This document shows, in pieces, positions 7,242 to 16,802 of a stretch of 62,548 nucleotides of DNA. Numbering within the stretch: position 1 is the stretch's first letter; each line of letters starts with the position of its first letter. The position numbers and the translations under genes are program-made. The DNA comes from Acidobacteriota bacterium (GTDB taxonomy: Bacteria; Acidobacteriota; Terriglobia; Terriglobales; Acidobacteriaceae), in the NCBI GenBank assembly GCA_019351975.1, contig JABBOG010000021.1, positions 1 through 62,548 of the forward strand, read 5' to 3'. The notes below the pieces were generated by a model. That model had not been told where the DNA came from and made no database searches. It saw only the letters and a program-made list of their open reading frames with translations.

Positions 7242-7271
7242 TTGACACCCATCTAAGTATTCGCCTATTCT
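7242..7271 (+). promoter_or_regulatory. Candidate promoter of cas5c-cas2 operon
   Basis: TTGACA (7242-7247), an 18-bp spacer and TATTCT (7266-7271) precede cas5c. The start would fall near 7278, leaving about 11 nt of leader, and no Shine-Dalgarno precedes the cas5c ATG, so translation may be nearly leaderless. A separate promoter fits the 418-nt separation of cas3 from the other genes. Confidence 0.45.
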
Positions 7272-7289
7272 TCTCCTCATTTCCTGTCT

Positions 7290-7958
7290 ATGAATACACC
7301 AGAGTTTTCTCTTCGAATCCATGGCGGCATGGCCTGCTTTACGCGGCCTGAGTTTTCTACTGAGCGTCTGTCCTACGAGTTGATGACGCCGTCGGCTGCG
7401 CGTGGCGTGATTGATGCCGTACTGTGGAAGCCCGCCATTCGTTGGGAGATTAGCTCCATTGCATTGCTCAGTCCGGTGCGGTGGATCGAGTTCCGGCGCA
7501 ACGAGGTGAACTCGCGGGTCTCGACGCAGAACGCGCTGCGGGCCTCGCGTGGCGGTGAGCCGCTGCCGGAGTTCTTCAGCGACGAAGACCGCGCCCAACG
7601 CAACACGCTGGCGCTGCGCGAGCCGGACTACGGTGTGACGGCGCGGCTGCACATGACCCTGCGGGCCGGCGAGGAGGACACGCTCGAAAAGTTCCGCGCC
7701 ATGTTCTTGCGCCGCATGGAGAAGGGGCAGCAGCACTACCAACCCTATCTTGGCTGCCGCGAGTTTCCGGCCACAATCGAGCTATGGGATGAGGCGAAGT
7801 TCCCACCGCTGGCGACCGAGACGCGCGAACTCGGCTGGATGCTGCACGACATCGACTTTGGCCCTCAGAACCAGGCACGATTCTTTCCCGCACGACTGGA
7901 GCAGGGCGTCATGCACATTCCCGAGTGGCAAAGCTCGGTCGCAGGAGGAACGCTATGA
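7290..7958 (+). CDS. cas5c: Cas5c (Cas5d) crRNA-processing endoribonuclease
   Basis: In type I-C, Cas5c replaces Cas6: it cuts pre-crRNA at the base of the repeat hairpin, keeps the 5' handle and caps the Cascade backbone. The 222-residue protein starts with the ferredoxin-like strand and loop (FSLRIHGGMACFTRPEF) and includes YELMTPSAARGVIDAVLW, the conserved Cas5 PSAxG-type segment, followed by WEI. Length is normal for the family. Its stop overlaps the cas8c start by 4 nt. It would also have to process the solitary repeat at 6930. Confidence 0.95.
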   Translation: MNTPEFSLRIHGGMACFTRPEFSTERLSYELMTPSAARGVIDAVLWKPAIRWEISSIALLSPVRWIEFRRNEVNSRVSTQNALRASRGGEPLPEFFSDEDRAQRNTLALREPDYGVTARLHMTLRAGEEDTLEKFRAMFLRRMEKGQQHYQPYLGCREFPATIELWDEAKFPPLATETRELGWMLHDIDFGPQNQARFFPARLEQGVMHIPEWQSSVAGGTL

Positions 7959-9718
7959 TCCTGCACGAACTGAAGGCACTCGCGCAGCGCGAACACTTGG
8001 TCGACGACCCCGCCTTTGAGAGCAAGCCCGTCCAATGGATCATCAAGCTCGATGAGTACGGCAGCTATGTGGGATTGATCGATACCTACCAGGAGGTGCC
8101 GCTGCCCGAAGGCAAGAAGGGCAAACCCAAGCGGCAGGCGGCGATGTTCGCTATTCCTCGAAGGCTGGGAAGAACGTCCAAAGCCGTCCCCGACTTTCTG
8201 GTCGATAAATCCGAATATGTGCTTGGCATCGAGCCAGACGGCAAGCGGCCTGAGGATGATCTTGACACGCGACGAATGATGTTCACAGAGCTGCTACGCG
8301 GTGCCGCTGAGAGTTCCGGGAGCAGCGTAGGCAAAGCCGTCGCGGCCTTCCTTGGCAGCGATGCGGAGCTCGCGAGCTGTGCGTCCGAGCTTGCCGAGCG
8401 GGGCTACGCAAGCAACGACCTCTTCACCTTTCGCGTGGACGGTGACTTTCTGCATGACGATGAAGCTCTGAGGAGATGGTGGGCCGAACGCGCTAAGGGG
8501 AGCGAAACGCCGGAGGCCGCGAAACAACGGCAGTGCCTGCTCTGTGGCAACGAGCGCGTAGCCGTCGACAAGCACGCATCGCTCCAGATAGCAGGATGCG
8601 TGACCTCGGGAGTCTCTCTGGTCACCTTCAACAGTGCTGCCTTCGAGAAGTACGGCCTGGAGCGCAACGACAACGCGCCTGTCTGCCGTGAGTGCATGAC
8701 GGAATACGTGGAAGGTATGCGGGCGCTTCTTAGTTCCCGGTCCATCAGCGCACGCACCGGTCAGTCCCTTACAGGCAACGTGCGTCTCACCGGCGATACG
8801 ACCGCCGTCTTCTGGGCCGACATCCCCGACGAACTTGTCGGCACATTGGATGAGCTGATGTACGCGCCGCAGAAGGTACGCGACGTCTTGAACAGCCCCC
8901 ATCGCGGCCAGCGCTCGTCTGGTTCAGCCAAACGCTTCTTCTGCCTGATTGTTAGCGGGGCGCAAGGACGCGCTATGGTGCGCCGTATGCACACCGGCAC
9001 ACTCGCCGCTTTGGAGACGAACCTGAATGCCTACTTCAATGCGATCCGTCTAGCGGGTGACCGCCCCGAGCCCAAGCCGCTCGGCTTTTTGCTGCGCTCG
9101 CTGGTGCTGCAGGGCAAGCTCGATCGTCTGCCGCCGAGGCTTGCTGGTGAGGTCTTTCTGGGCGTTCTCTTTGGCGGCAAACTCCCAAGGCTTGTGCTTT
9201 CTGCCGCAGTTCAGCGCAATCGCGCCGAGCAGAAGGTTACATCGGAGCGCGCCGCGCTGCTCCAACTGTATTTCACAAGTCACAAGATGAAGGAGGTTCC
9301 ACAGATGAGTCTCGATACTGAATCAACAGATGCACCCTACCGACTTGGACGCTTGCTCTCAGTGTATGAACGATTGCAGCTTCGAGCGCAGGGCCAGAAT
9401 CTCAACCGGACATTGGTTGACAGATATTTTGGTGCGGCATCGACCCGCCCTGGAACAGTGTTCCCACAACTTGTTCGACTTTCGCAGAGCCATCTGCGAA
9501 AGCTGGGCTTGAAGGGAGATTATCTTCAGGGTCTGATTACGCGCATCGCAGATGGAATCGAAAGCTTTCCCTCCATGCTGACACTCGAAGAGCAGGGCCG
9601 GTTTGCGCTTGGCTACTACCATCAGCGCCAGTTCTTCTTTCGCGGCAAGCCCAAGGAGGACAACGATCCAATGACCGAAGAGACAGTTCCGACTACCCAA
9701 GGAGAGACCCAAGCATGA
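7955..9718 (+). CDS. cas8c: Cas8c (Csd1) large subunit of type I-C Cascade
   Basis: Cas8c recognises the PAM and recruits Cas3. In type I-C an internal start usually also yields the small subunit Cas11c. The 587-residue protein begins MILHELKALAQRE, preceded by AGGAGG and overlapping the cas5c stop (ATGA); upstream in-frame starts lie within cas5c. A CLLCG...CRECM cysteine pair (about residues 188-250) fits the zinc-binding element of Csd1. Met460, with AGGAGG about 9 nt upstream at 9293, lies close to where Cas11c starts in other I-C systems. The stop overlaps the cas7c start by 4 nt. Confidence 0.95.
   Translation: MILHELKALAQREHLVDDPAFESKPVQWIIKLDEYGSYVGLIDTYQEVPLPEGKKGKPKRQAAMFAIPRRLGRTSKAVPDFLVDKSEYVLGIEPDGKRPEDDLDTRRMMFTELLRGAAESSGSSVGKAVAAFLGSDAELASCASELAERGYASNDLFTFRVDGDFLHDDEALRRWWAERAKGSETPEAAKQRQCLLCGNERVAVDKHASLQIAGCVTSGVSLVTFNSAAFEKYGLERNDNAPVCRECMTEYVEGMRALLSSRSISARTGQSLTGNVRLTGDTTAVFWADIPDELVGTLDELMYAPQKVRDVLNSPHRGQRSSGSAKRFFCLIVSGAQGRAMVRRMHTGTLAALETNLNAYFNAIRLAGDRPEPKPLGFLLRSLVLQGKLDRLPPRLAGEVFLGVLFGGKLPRLVLSAAVQRNRAEQKVTSERAALLQLYFTSHKMKEVPQMSLDTESTDAPYRLGRLLSVYERLQLRAQGQNLNRTLVDRYFGAASTRPGTVFPQLVRLSQSHLRKLGLKGDYLQGLITRIADGIESFPSMLTLEEQGRFALGYYHQRQFFFRGKPKEDNDPMTEETVPTTQGETQA
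9302..9718 (+). CDS. cas11c: Probable internal start for Cas11c small subunit within cas8c
   Basis: Type I-C systems make Cas11c by internal translation of the 3' part of cas8c. Here AAGGAGG (about 9290-9296) stands 8 nt upstream of an in-frame ATG near 9305 (MSLDTESTDAPYRLGRLL). The product would be about 138 residues, the expected size. The remainder is helical (LSVYERLQLRAQG, LRKLGLKGDYLQGLI), as in small subunits. Coordinates are approximate by one or two codons. Confidence 0.6.
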   Translation, partial: QMSLDTESTDAPYRLGRLLSVYERLQLRAQGQNLNRTLVDRYFGAASTRPGTVFPQLVRLSQSHLRKLGLKGDYLQGLITRIADGIESFPSMLTLEEQGRFALGYYHQRQFFFRGKPKEDNDPMTEETVPTTQGETQA

Positions 9719-10689
9719 GCCGCCCCGACTTTACCCCCAACGAACCCCTTGACAAGCGTTATGAACTCGTTCTGCTCTTCGATGTGCAGAACGGCAACCC
9801 CAACGGCGACCCCGACGCAGACAACTCGCCGCGCGTCGACCCCGAGACTGGCAACGGCCTCGTCACCGATGTCTGCATCAAGCGCAAGATCCGCAACTAC
9901 GTTGGCCTCACGCGCGGCTTTGCTTCTCCGCACAATATCTTCGTCAAGGAGCGGGGCATTCTGGCGAACGTGCAGCGCGACGCCCACCATGCGCTCGGCA
10001 TTGAGCCTGATGGTAAGTCTATCGACAAGGCGCGCAACTATATGTGCCAGAACTACTACGACGTTCGGACTTTCGGTGCGGTGATGACTACTGGTAAAGC
10101 CGAGAGTGAGGCCGATGCCGAGGTCAACAAAGGTAAGAAGCCTAAAGGCGCGACGAAGCTGTGGAACTGCGGCCAGGTGCGTGGGCCGGTGCAGTTTGGA
10201 TTCGGCAGCTCTATCGATCCGGTGATGAGCATTGCACATACCATCACGCGCGTAGCGCTTACGAACGCCACTGATGCAGGCCAGCAGGCCGTTACTGGCG
10301 AGGACGGAGAGGACCGCGCCGGTAGTGGGCAGATTGGCCGCAAGCACGGCATTCCATATGGGCTCTACCGGATGCACGGCTTCATCTCGCCGTTCCTCGC
10401 CGCCGACACCGGCTTCACGAAGGCCGACCTCGGCGTACTGCTCGAATCGCTGGAGCACCTCTTCGATCACGACCGCTCGGCCTCGCGCGGTGAAATGTCC
10501 GTGCGCGGTCTGTTCCTCTTCGAGCACGATCTTAAGCTCGGCAATGCTCCCGCGCACAAGGTGTTGGAGACGGTACAGATCGGCCATGAAAGAGCTGCCC
10601 GCCATTTCTCGGACTACATGCCGCGCCTCACCGCTCCGGAAGACGGCACCCAACCGCTGCCCGGGGTCACCTGCTGGCGTTACGTATGA
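9715..10689 (+). CDS. cas7c: Cas7c (Csd2) Cascade backbone subunit
   Basis: Several copies of Cas7c coat the crRNA spacer. The N-terminus shows the family signature YELVLLFDVQNGNPNGDPDADNSPR, broken here only for identification, followed by VTDVCIKRKIRNYV. The 324-residue length is slightly longer than typical (about 285-300). The ATG overlaps the cas8c stop, and the cas4 ATG overlaps its own stop. Identification is unambiguous. Confidence 0.95.
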   Translation: MSRPDFTPNEPLDKRYELVLLFDVQNGNPNGDPDADNSPRVDPETGNGLVTDVCIKRKIRNYVGLTRGFASPHNIFVKERGILANVQRDAHHALGIEPDGKSIDKARNYMCQNYYDVRTFGAVMTTGKAESEADAEVNKGKKPKGATKLWNCGQVRGPVQFGFGSSIDPVMSIAHTITRVALTNATDAGQQAVTGEDGEDRAGSGQIGRKHGIPYGLYRMHGFISPFLAADTGFTKADLGVLLESLEHLFDHDRSASRGEMSVRGLFLFEHDLKLGNAPAHKVLETVQIGHERAARHFSDYMPRLTAPEDGTQPLPGVTCWRYV

Positions 10690-11345
10690 GCATGCTCACC
10701 TCCGAAGCCGACGATGATTCACTGCCGATCAGTGGACTGCAGCACCTGGCTTTCTGTCCACGTCAGTGGGCTCTTATTCATCTTGAGCAGGTGTGGGTGG
10801 AGAACGTTCGCACCGCCGAAGGGCGCCTGTTACACGAACGCGCCGACCTGCCCGGGGATAGCCGCCGAGCCGGTGTGCGCACCGTGCGTGGCATGTGGCT
10901 GCGGTCGGAGAGGCTGCACCTGACCGGACGCGCCGACATCGTCGAGTTTAAAGCTAATTCGGGCGGCCTCAAGGCCGCTCCGTATCCAGTGGAGTACAAG
11001 CGCGGCAAGAGTAAGCCCAACGACTGCGATACCGTCCAACTCTGTGCCCAGGCGCTTTGCCTGGAGGAGATGTTGCAGACCACAATTGAGTGCGGTGCCA
11101 TCTTTTACGGCAACCCACGACGGCGTTTGGAAATCGAGTTCACGCTTCAGTTGCGATCCCGCACCGAAGAACTTGCCGCTACTATGCACCGATTACACCG
11201 AAGCGGCATAACGCCCGCTGCGACCCCGGGACCATACTGCCGCAACTGCTCGCTGGTCGACGTCTGTCTTCCAGAGGCCACGTCCCACAGCGATGCCGCG
11301 CAGTGGGTGGCGCTTCAACTTCGCTCTCTGCGGCAAGAGGTTTAG
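10686..11345 (+). CDS. cas4: Cas4 adaptation nuclease
   Basis: Cas4 trims prespacers and ensures PAM-correct integration with Cas1-Cas2. The protein has the N-terminal cysteine (LAFCPRQWALIH), the PD-(D/E)XK core (TGRADIVE, then YPVEYKRGKSK) and the C-terminal iron-sulfur cysteines (YCRNCSLVDVC). It overlaps cas7c by 4 nt and is followed by cas1 after 8 nt, the normal I-C order. Confidence 0.95.
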   Translation: MSMLTSEADDDSLPISGLQHLAFCPRQWALIHLEQVWVENVRTAEGRLLHERADLPGDSRRAGVRTVRGMWLRSERLHLTGRADIVEFKANSGGLKAAPYPVEYKRGKSKPNDCDTVQLCAQALCLEEMLQTTIECGAIFYGNPRRRLEIEFTLQLRSRTEELAATMHRLHRSGITPAATPGPYCRNCSLVDVCLPEATSHSDAAQWVALQLRSLRQEV

Positions 11346-11353
11346 CTCCGACC

Positions 11354-12385
11354 ATGCGCAAACTTCTCAACACACTGCACGTCATGACCCAAGGCGCATA
11401 CCTGCACCGCGACGGCGAGACTGTCGCAATCAAGATCGGTGACGAGCTGAAGCTGCGTGTTCCGGTGCATACGTTGGAAGGGCTGGTCTGCTGGGGCCGG
11501 GTCTCATGCAGCCCTCCGGTGCTGTGGCTGTGCAGTGAGCGCGGCATAGGCATCTCGTTTCTCTCCGAGCAAGGCAGGTTCATCGCCCGCGTGAATGGCC
11601 CCATCTCCGGCAATGTGCTGTTACGAAGGCAGCAGTACCGGATCGCCGACGACGAAGCCCGTTCGCTTCCTGTTGTGCGCACGATCGTGGCAGCCAAGAT
11701 CGCAAATAGCCGCGTTGTGTTGCTGCGTGCTGCCCGCGAGATCGCGGACGAAGCTTGCGAGAAAGAACTGCGCGACGCGGCGAACCGCCTCTCCTGGGCT
11801 GGCTTGGAGGCCGCACGAGCACCCTCCATCGATGAGGCGCGGGGGCATGAAGGTATGGCAGGGCAAGTGTACTTCTCTGTCTTCGACCGAATGATCGGCG
11901 GGGATTATGAATCATTTCACTTTGCGGGCCGCTCCCGACGGCCTCCGATGGATCGCGTCAACGCGCTGCTGTCGTTCGTCTATGCGCTTTTGCGCCATGA
12001 CATCGAATCGGCTCTGGAGAGCGTCGGCCTGGACCCAGCGGTAGGCTTCCTCCACACCGACCGTCCAGGGCGTCCAAGTCTTGCGCTTGACTTAATGGAG
12101 GAACTTCGTGCCGCGCTGGCTGACCGCCTGGTGTTGACGCTCATCAACCGCCGTCAGGTGCAGGCATCGGGCTTCACCGAGCAGGACGGCGGCGGCATTC
12201 AGATGGACGACGAGACGCGCAAGCAAGTCGTCTCAGCCTGGCAACTTCGTAAACAGGACGAGATCGAACACCCCTATCTGAAAGAGCGCATTCCGCTGGG
12301 ACTGGTGCCGTATGTTCAGGCGTTGCTGCTGGCGCGTCATGTGCGCGGCGGCCTCGACGCCTATCCCGCGTTCTTCTGGAGATAG
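11354..12385 (+). CDS. cas1: Cas1 CRISPR integrase
   Basis: Cas1 dimers with Cas2 insert new spacers next to the leader. The 343-residue length matches type I-C Cas1. I chose the ATG at 11354 (MRKLLNTLHVMTQGAYL); the frame is open upstream but overlaps cas4. The N-terminal beta domain (GLVCWGRVSCS) and the alpha domain with conserved acidic and histidine residues (EGMAGQVYFSVFD and GFLHTDRPGRPSLALDLMEE) are intact, so adaptation is probably competent. Confidence 0.95.
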   Translation: MRKLLNTLHVMTQGAYLHRDGETVAIKIGDELKLRVPVHTLEGLVCWGRVSCSPPVLWLCSERGIGISFLSEQGRFIARVNGPISGNVLLRRQQYRIADDEARSLPVVRTIVAAKIANSRVVLLRAAREIADEACEKELRDAANRLSWAGLEAARAPSIDEARGHEGMAGQVYFSVFDRMIGGDYESFHFAGRSRRPPMDRVNALLSFVYALLRHDIESALESVGLDPAVGFLHTDRPGRPSLALDLMEELRAALADRLVLTLINRRQVQASGFTEQDGGGIQMDDETRKQVVSAWQLRKQDEIEHPYLKERIPLGLVPYVQALLLARHVRGGLDAYPAFFWR

Positions 12386-12416
12386 GAGCCTTCGCAATTG
12401 GAGACGAAAAACCGCC

Positions 12417-12707
12417 ATGATGGTCCTCGTTAGCTACGACGTCAGCACTCGCGACGACGCGGGACGACGCAGACTGCGCCGCGTGGCGCGGTTGTGCGAA
12501 GATCATGGACAACGGGTGCAGAACTCCGTCTTCGAGTGCGTCGTGGACGCCGCGCAGTGGGTCGTGCTGCGGGCCAGTCTTGTGTCAGAAGCTGATCCCG
12601 CTCAGGACAGTCTTCGGTTCTATTTTCTCGGAAACGAATGGAGACGACGGGTGGAGCATGTCGGCACAAAGCTCTCCTATGACCCCGAAGCGCCGCTGAT
12701 TCTTTAG
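12417..12707 (+). CDS. cas2: Cas2
   Basis: The 96-residue protein starts MMVLVSYDVST, with the ferredoxin-fold YDV strand, and contains RRLRRVARLCEDHGQRVQNSVFEC, the standard Cas2 helix and SVFEC strand (described for identification). Two adjacent ATGs (12417, 12420) are possible. Cas2 bridges two Cas1 dimers. It ends 202 nt before the first repeat. Confidence 0.95.
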   Translation: MMVLVSYDVSTRDDAGRRRLRRVARLCEDHGQRVQNSVFECVVDAAQWVVLRASLVSEADPAQDSLRFYFLGNEWRRRVEHVGTKLSYDPEAPLIL

Positions 12708-12909
12708 TGATCGCAACCTCGTGTTCGTTCGCGCGAACCCCAAGCGAGCAACGATTCTCCGCAACATCCGCAGATCGGCTAAATGACTTACAACCATGAA
12801 GATGCATCAGGAATGTCCTCAACAGGCTCATCTATGCGCAAGGCACAGAGTTAAGTTCGCGTTTGTGGCAAGCTATCTATAGCGCACTAAGCTCTTTACA
12901 ACGTGTGCC
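12708..12909 (+). promoter_or_regulatory. CRISPR leader
   Basis: This 202-nt noncoding stretch lies between cas2 and the first repeat, on the side where new spacers should enter. An AT-richer segment just before the array contains TATCTA (12874-12879) with a poor -35 (TTAAGT, 12851-12856), a possible promoter for the pre-crRNA. Orientation is set by the repeat 3' end (ATTGAAAC) pointing away from the leader and by the degenerate repeats at the far end. Confidence 0.7.
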
Positions 12910-14463
12910 GTCGCCCCCCCACGCGGGGGCGTGGATTGAAACCTATTCTGGCCCAATCGACCGCTTTGGTAAGCCGGTCGCCCCCCCACGCGGGGGCGTG
13001 GATTGAAACCGCTCGTGAACATGACGACGAACGCCATATATGCCGTCGCCCCCCCACGCGGGGGCGTGGATTGAAACTTTCGGGAGGTTTTGTGAGCTAC
13101 AGAATCACCCCGGTCGCCCCCCCACGCGGGGGCGTGGATTGAAACAGTGGGAATCCAGTAGTAAAAATCGTCAAGCATGTCGCCCCCCCACGCGGGGGCG
13201 TGGATTGAAACCTCAAGAAAGGTGGAGAGACGCAGGCAAGGGCCAGTCGCCCCCCCACGCGGGGGCGTGGATTGAAACTGGTTCTGAAGCATGCGTGCTC
13301 GTATCTGGCACGTCGCCCCCCCACGCGGGGGCGTGGATTGAAACCCGCGTGATGCCGTCCATGATGACGCGGGGATCAGGTCGCCCCCCCACGCGGGGGC
13401 GTGGATTGAAACTCCCCAAACGGTCGCAGCTTACTCGTCGGCATTGGGTCGCCCCCCCACGCGGGGGCGTGGATTGAAACATCGCCGACGCACCGAACGA
13501 GAACATCCGCATCTCGAGTCGCCCCCCACGCGGGGGCGTGGATTGAAACATCTTCTGCCACGATACCTCCGCACGGTGTCTCGTCGCCCCCCCACGCGGG
13601 GGCGTGGATTGAAACCGCGGGCGGCAAAGAGTAGCGTCGCGAGGAGCAGGTCGCCCCCCCACGCGGGGGCGTGGATTGAAACTGGAGTATGGCGTGCGCA
13701 ACATGCCGAGCGCCAAGTCGCCCCCCCACGCGGGGGCGTGGATTGAAACACCCGTGATCGGCAGCGCAAGCGGCACCTGGCGGCGTCGCCCCCCCACGCG
13801 GGGGCGTGGATTGAAACTCAAGCAATCCGGCCTTGGAGTATTCCCCTTTGCGTCGCCCCCCCACGCGGGGGCGTGGATTGAAACTAGAGTAGGTGGTCGC
13901 TATCGCGTTACAGCGGTGTCGCCCCCCCACGCGGGGGCGTGGATTGAAACCGCGAACATACAGGCGCTGAGCGACCTCGCATATCGTCGCCCCCCCACGC
14001 GGGGGCGTGGATTGAAACCTTTAGCTACCTTGGATCAAATCTATCTCGACCACGTCGCCCCCCCACGCGGGGGCGTGGATTGAAACCCTGCTACCCCCAT
14101 GGCTGAGAGTGAGGATGAGGTCGCCCCCCCACGCGGGGGCGTGGATTGAAACGTCAACGTGACGTTGTAGCAGACATTCAGCGGCGGTCGCCCCCCCACG
14201 CGGGGGCGTGGATTGAAACCACGGGTCGAACGCAAGCGAACGGTACTGGAAGTGTCGTCCCCCACGCGGGGGCGTGGATTGAAACTACGACTACGGCTGC
14301 ACCTCAGTCCCCACACTTACCGTCGCCCCCCACGCGGGGGCGTGGATTGAAACGTCAACTATTCGCCAAAGAAAGGGCGAAGACAGCGTCGCCCCCCACG
14401 CGGGGGCGTGGATTGAAACCCACTCTTCGCTAAACATTCGCTTTCGCCCTCTTGGTCGCCCCC
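12910..14463 (+). CRISPR. Type I-C CRISPR array, 23 full repeats, 23 spacers, 24th repeat truncated
   Basis: Repeats begin GTCGCCCCC, end GTGGATTGAAAC and fold into a 7-bp stem (CGCCCCC/GGGGGCG). Spacers are 33-37 nt, mostly 33-35. Most units are 33 nt with seven Cs. Units at 13518, 14322 and 14388 are 32 nt with six Cs, and the unit at 14254 is 32 nt with a T substitution. The older forms therefore cluster at the leader-distal end. After the last spacer only 9 bases of repeat remain (14455-14463) before a transposon end, so the array has lost its tail. The intact adaptation genes and uniform leader-side repeats suggest it was active. Confidence 0.98.
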
Positions 14464-14515
14464 TGTCGCTTTGATCGCTATTTGGCGTAAATCTTTGGGC
14501 GCTTTATGGCGTAAG
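14464..14515 (+). repeat. Left terminal inverted repeat of the transposon
   Basis: It aligns with the right end as described for the element. It contains two GGCGTAA motifs (14484-14490 and 14509-14515) about one TnsB-site length apart, which suggests two internal transposase-binding sites, as in this family. Confidence 0.8.
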
Positions 14516-15455
14516 CTCAGGGCATGCAAGAACTCTTGGCGTTGTCGGAGGAAGACGGAGAGATTGCGATGCATCGCTTTCGTTGGTTACAACCACACCT
14601 GGAAGAGGACAGGCCTCTCCGATTGGTAGCGGAAGAGGCGGGATTGGCATTCCGAACGGCTCAACGTTGGGTGGCACTGTACCGCACTTCCGGATTGGCA
14701 TCCTTGGCTCGCAAGACCCGGATCGATCATGGCGCCCGGAAAGTGGTGTCTGAGCCGATGAAGAGGGCGATTGAGGGGCTTGCGCTCGAGAGCCATCCGG
14801 TCCCGATCACTTCCGTTCACCGCCAGATCAAGGAATATGCGGAGGCCATCGGTGACACCGTTCCAAGTTACTGGACCGTGTACGACATCGTTCGAGAGGT
14901 GCCACCGAGCCTTCGCACCCTGGCTCACCAGGGAGCCAAATCATACGGCGAGAGTTTCGATCTGATCCATCGACGGGAAGCCAGCAAGCCAAACTCAATC
15001 TGGCAGGCAGATCACGCACAACTTGATATCAAGTTGCTCAAGGAGGATGGATCGACGGCACAGCCATGGCTAACGATTGTGATCGACGATTACAGCCGGG
15101 CGAGCGCCGGCTACTATCTCGGATTTGACGCGCCTTCTTCCATCAGAACCTCGCTTGCTTTGCGGCAGGGGATATGGCGTAAAGGGCATCCACATTGGCA
15201 GATCTGTGGCGTGCCCGACATCCTCTACACAGACAACGTACTAACACAGGAAGGAAAAGCTGGAGAGAAGAGAAGGCCCCTTAGCATCCCGTATGGGATG
15301 TGCTTGACGACGACTGTACCTCCAAGTGGCTTCCACGAGCAAGGGCTGAGCGTTCGACCATAGCGACACGAGATCTGCCGAGGGTGCGCAGTCTCCACTG
15401 TACTCAAAATGAAATCTCAACCAAGTGGAAGGCCGGATCATTATCTACGAGGTCC

Positions 15456-16733
15456 TCACGGCCTCAACGGCCCAGGTGAAGCGGCTCTTCCACTTGGTGC
15501 CGCTGCCTCATGGAAGCAGCGGAAGTCGGTCCCGGTCTTGATGATCCCATGGGCCACGCGTGCCATCTTGGCAGCCACGGCGACATAGGCCATGCGCTTG
15601 CGGTCGGCACTGGTAGGATCACGCCGGAGATATCGTTCGAACTTGTCCCGGAAGCTGTTCTCACGCAGGCGCACGGCCACGGTGGCGGCCATCCAGAAGG
15701 CGCAGCGAAGCCGTGCGTTGCCGTACTTGGACAGCTTGGTGGCTCCGCGGAACTGGCCTGACTGCTGAGTCGAGAGATCGAGGCCGCAGAACTTGAGGAA
15801 CTGACGATGATGGTTGAAGCGGCGCAGGTCGCCGGCTTCGGCGAGAATGGTCAACGCCAGGATGGGACCGACGCCAGGCAGCTGCTGGAGGCGCCGGAAG
15901 TCGGCGTTGTCCTGGAGGTGATGTGCTGCTCGTTGTTCCAGTTGATCGCGCAGCTGGCAGAGGCGGATCATCTCACCGAGTACGACTCGGAACATCGCCA
16001 CTGCTTCTGAGTTCTCGTCGACGGGGATACCGATGGAAGCCTGAGCTGTGCGGTAGATATCTTCAAGCAGCCGTTGTCTACTCACCTTCCGTCCAACGAC
16101 TGCCCATGCCTGCTGAACAAAGTCTTCCATCGAGAGGCGTGCGATCAGCGTGGGCGTCGGGAATACCTGAAGGAAAGCAAGGAGCCACTCAGAACGCGAG
16201 GCATGGTAGTACCGCTCTATCTCAGGAAAGTAGAGCGGCAGGTAGTGAGTCAGGAGCCGATGCTGTGTCCGCGTCTTCTCCAGCGAGATCTGAGCATAGG
16301 TGAGCGACAGCTCCTGAAAGTCATGGATGTGGTTCGCGAGCGGGTCATGGTAGCGCTGGGTCACGCCGGTCTTGAGCAGATGCAGCAGGACCTGGGCGTC
16401 CTTCGGATCGTTCTTGTCCCAGGAGTTATGCATCGCTTCACGCGTACGAGCGACAGCCAAGGACGCGATCAACTCCAAGTGGAAGCCCTCTGTCTGTAGA
16501 AAATGGGCTAGCGGTCGATGATAGTTGCCGGTGGCCTCGAAGACAACGCGTACTGGGTGCTTCAGACCATGAAGAAAGTCAGCGAACAGGCGAAACTCGG
16601 CTGCGGTGTTGGGCAGGATCATGCGCTTGCGGTTCTTCCATCCCGGCGCTTCGATCAGGACATCGTGACGTAGCTTGGCTATATCAATGGCTACCAGAAC
16701 GGAGGGCGGTTGAGTAGGCTGGACAAGGGACAT
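15456..16733 (-). CDS. IS110-family transposase
   Basis: The 425-residue protein has the N-terminal RuvC-like DEDD domain (VLVAIDIAKLRHDVLIEAPG with the first aspartate; VFEATGNYHRPLA; NDPKDAQVLLHLL). Its C-terminal transposase_20 region (LQQLPGVGPILALTILAEAGDL; FCGLDLST; KLSKYGNARLR) carries the serine region. It appears full length, so this IS may still be active. IS110 enzymes recombine DNA using an element-encoded bridge RNA. Confidence 0.93.
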   Translation of the reverse strand: MSLVQPTQPPSVLVAIDIAKLRHDVLIEAPGWKNRKRMILPNTAAEFRLFADFLHGLKHPVRVVFEATGNYHRPLAHFLQTEGFHLELIASLAVARTREAMHNSWDKNDPKDAQVLLHLLKTGVTQRYHDPLANHIHDFQELSLTYAQISLEKTRTQHRLLTHYLPLYFPEIERYYHASRSEWLLAFLQVFPTPTLIARLSMEDFVQQAWAVVGRKVSRQRLLEDIYRTAQASIGIPVDENSEAVAMFRVVLGEMIRLCQLRDQLEQRAAHHLQDNADFRRLQQLPGVGPILALTILAEAGDLRRFNHHRQFLKFCGLDLSTQQSGQFRGATKLSKYGNARLRCAFWMAATVAVRLRENSFRDKFERYLRRDPTSADRKRMAYVAVAAKMARVAHGIIKTGTDFRCFHEAAAPSGRAASPGPLRP

Positions 16734-16802
16734 GGTTGGTTCTCTCCTGAAGTGAAAGTAGGCATACGTTCAGCTTAGGAGACCTGTGGCCGACAATGGC
16801 CC

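Noticed and set aside
7242-7290. The cas5c promoter as target of the solitary spacer
   Set aside because: No TTC-flanked match to the first bases of the spacer was found there; only the -35 hexamer itself is shared with the spacer.
12873-14433. Many open frames on both strands through the CRISPR array, with a repeated GRGLK or PRGG-like peptide
   Set aside because: They are translations of the repeat units (33-34 nt spacers keep frames open by chance) and have no ribosome sites.
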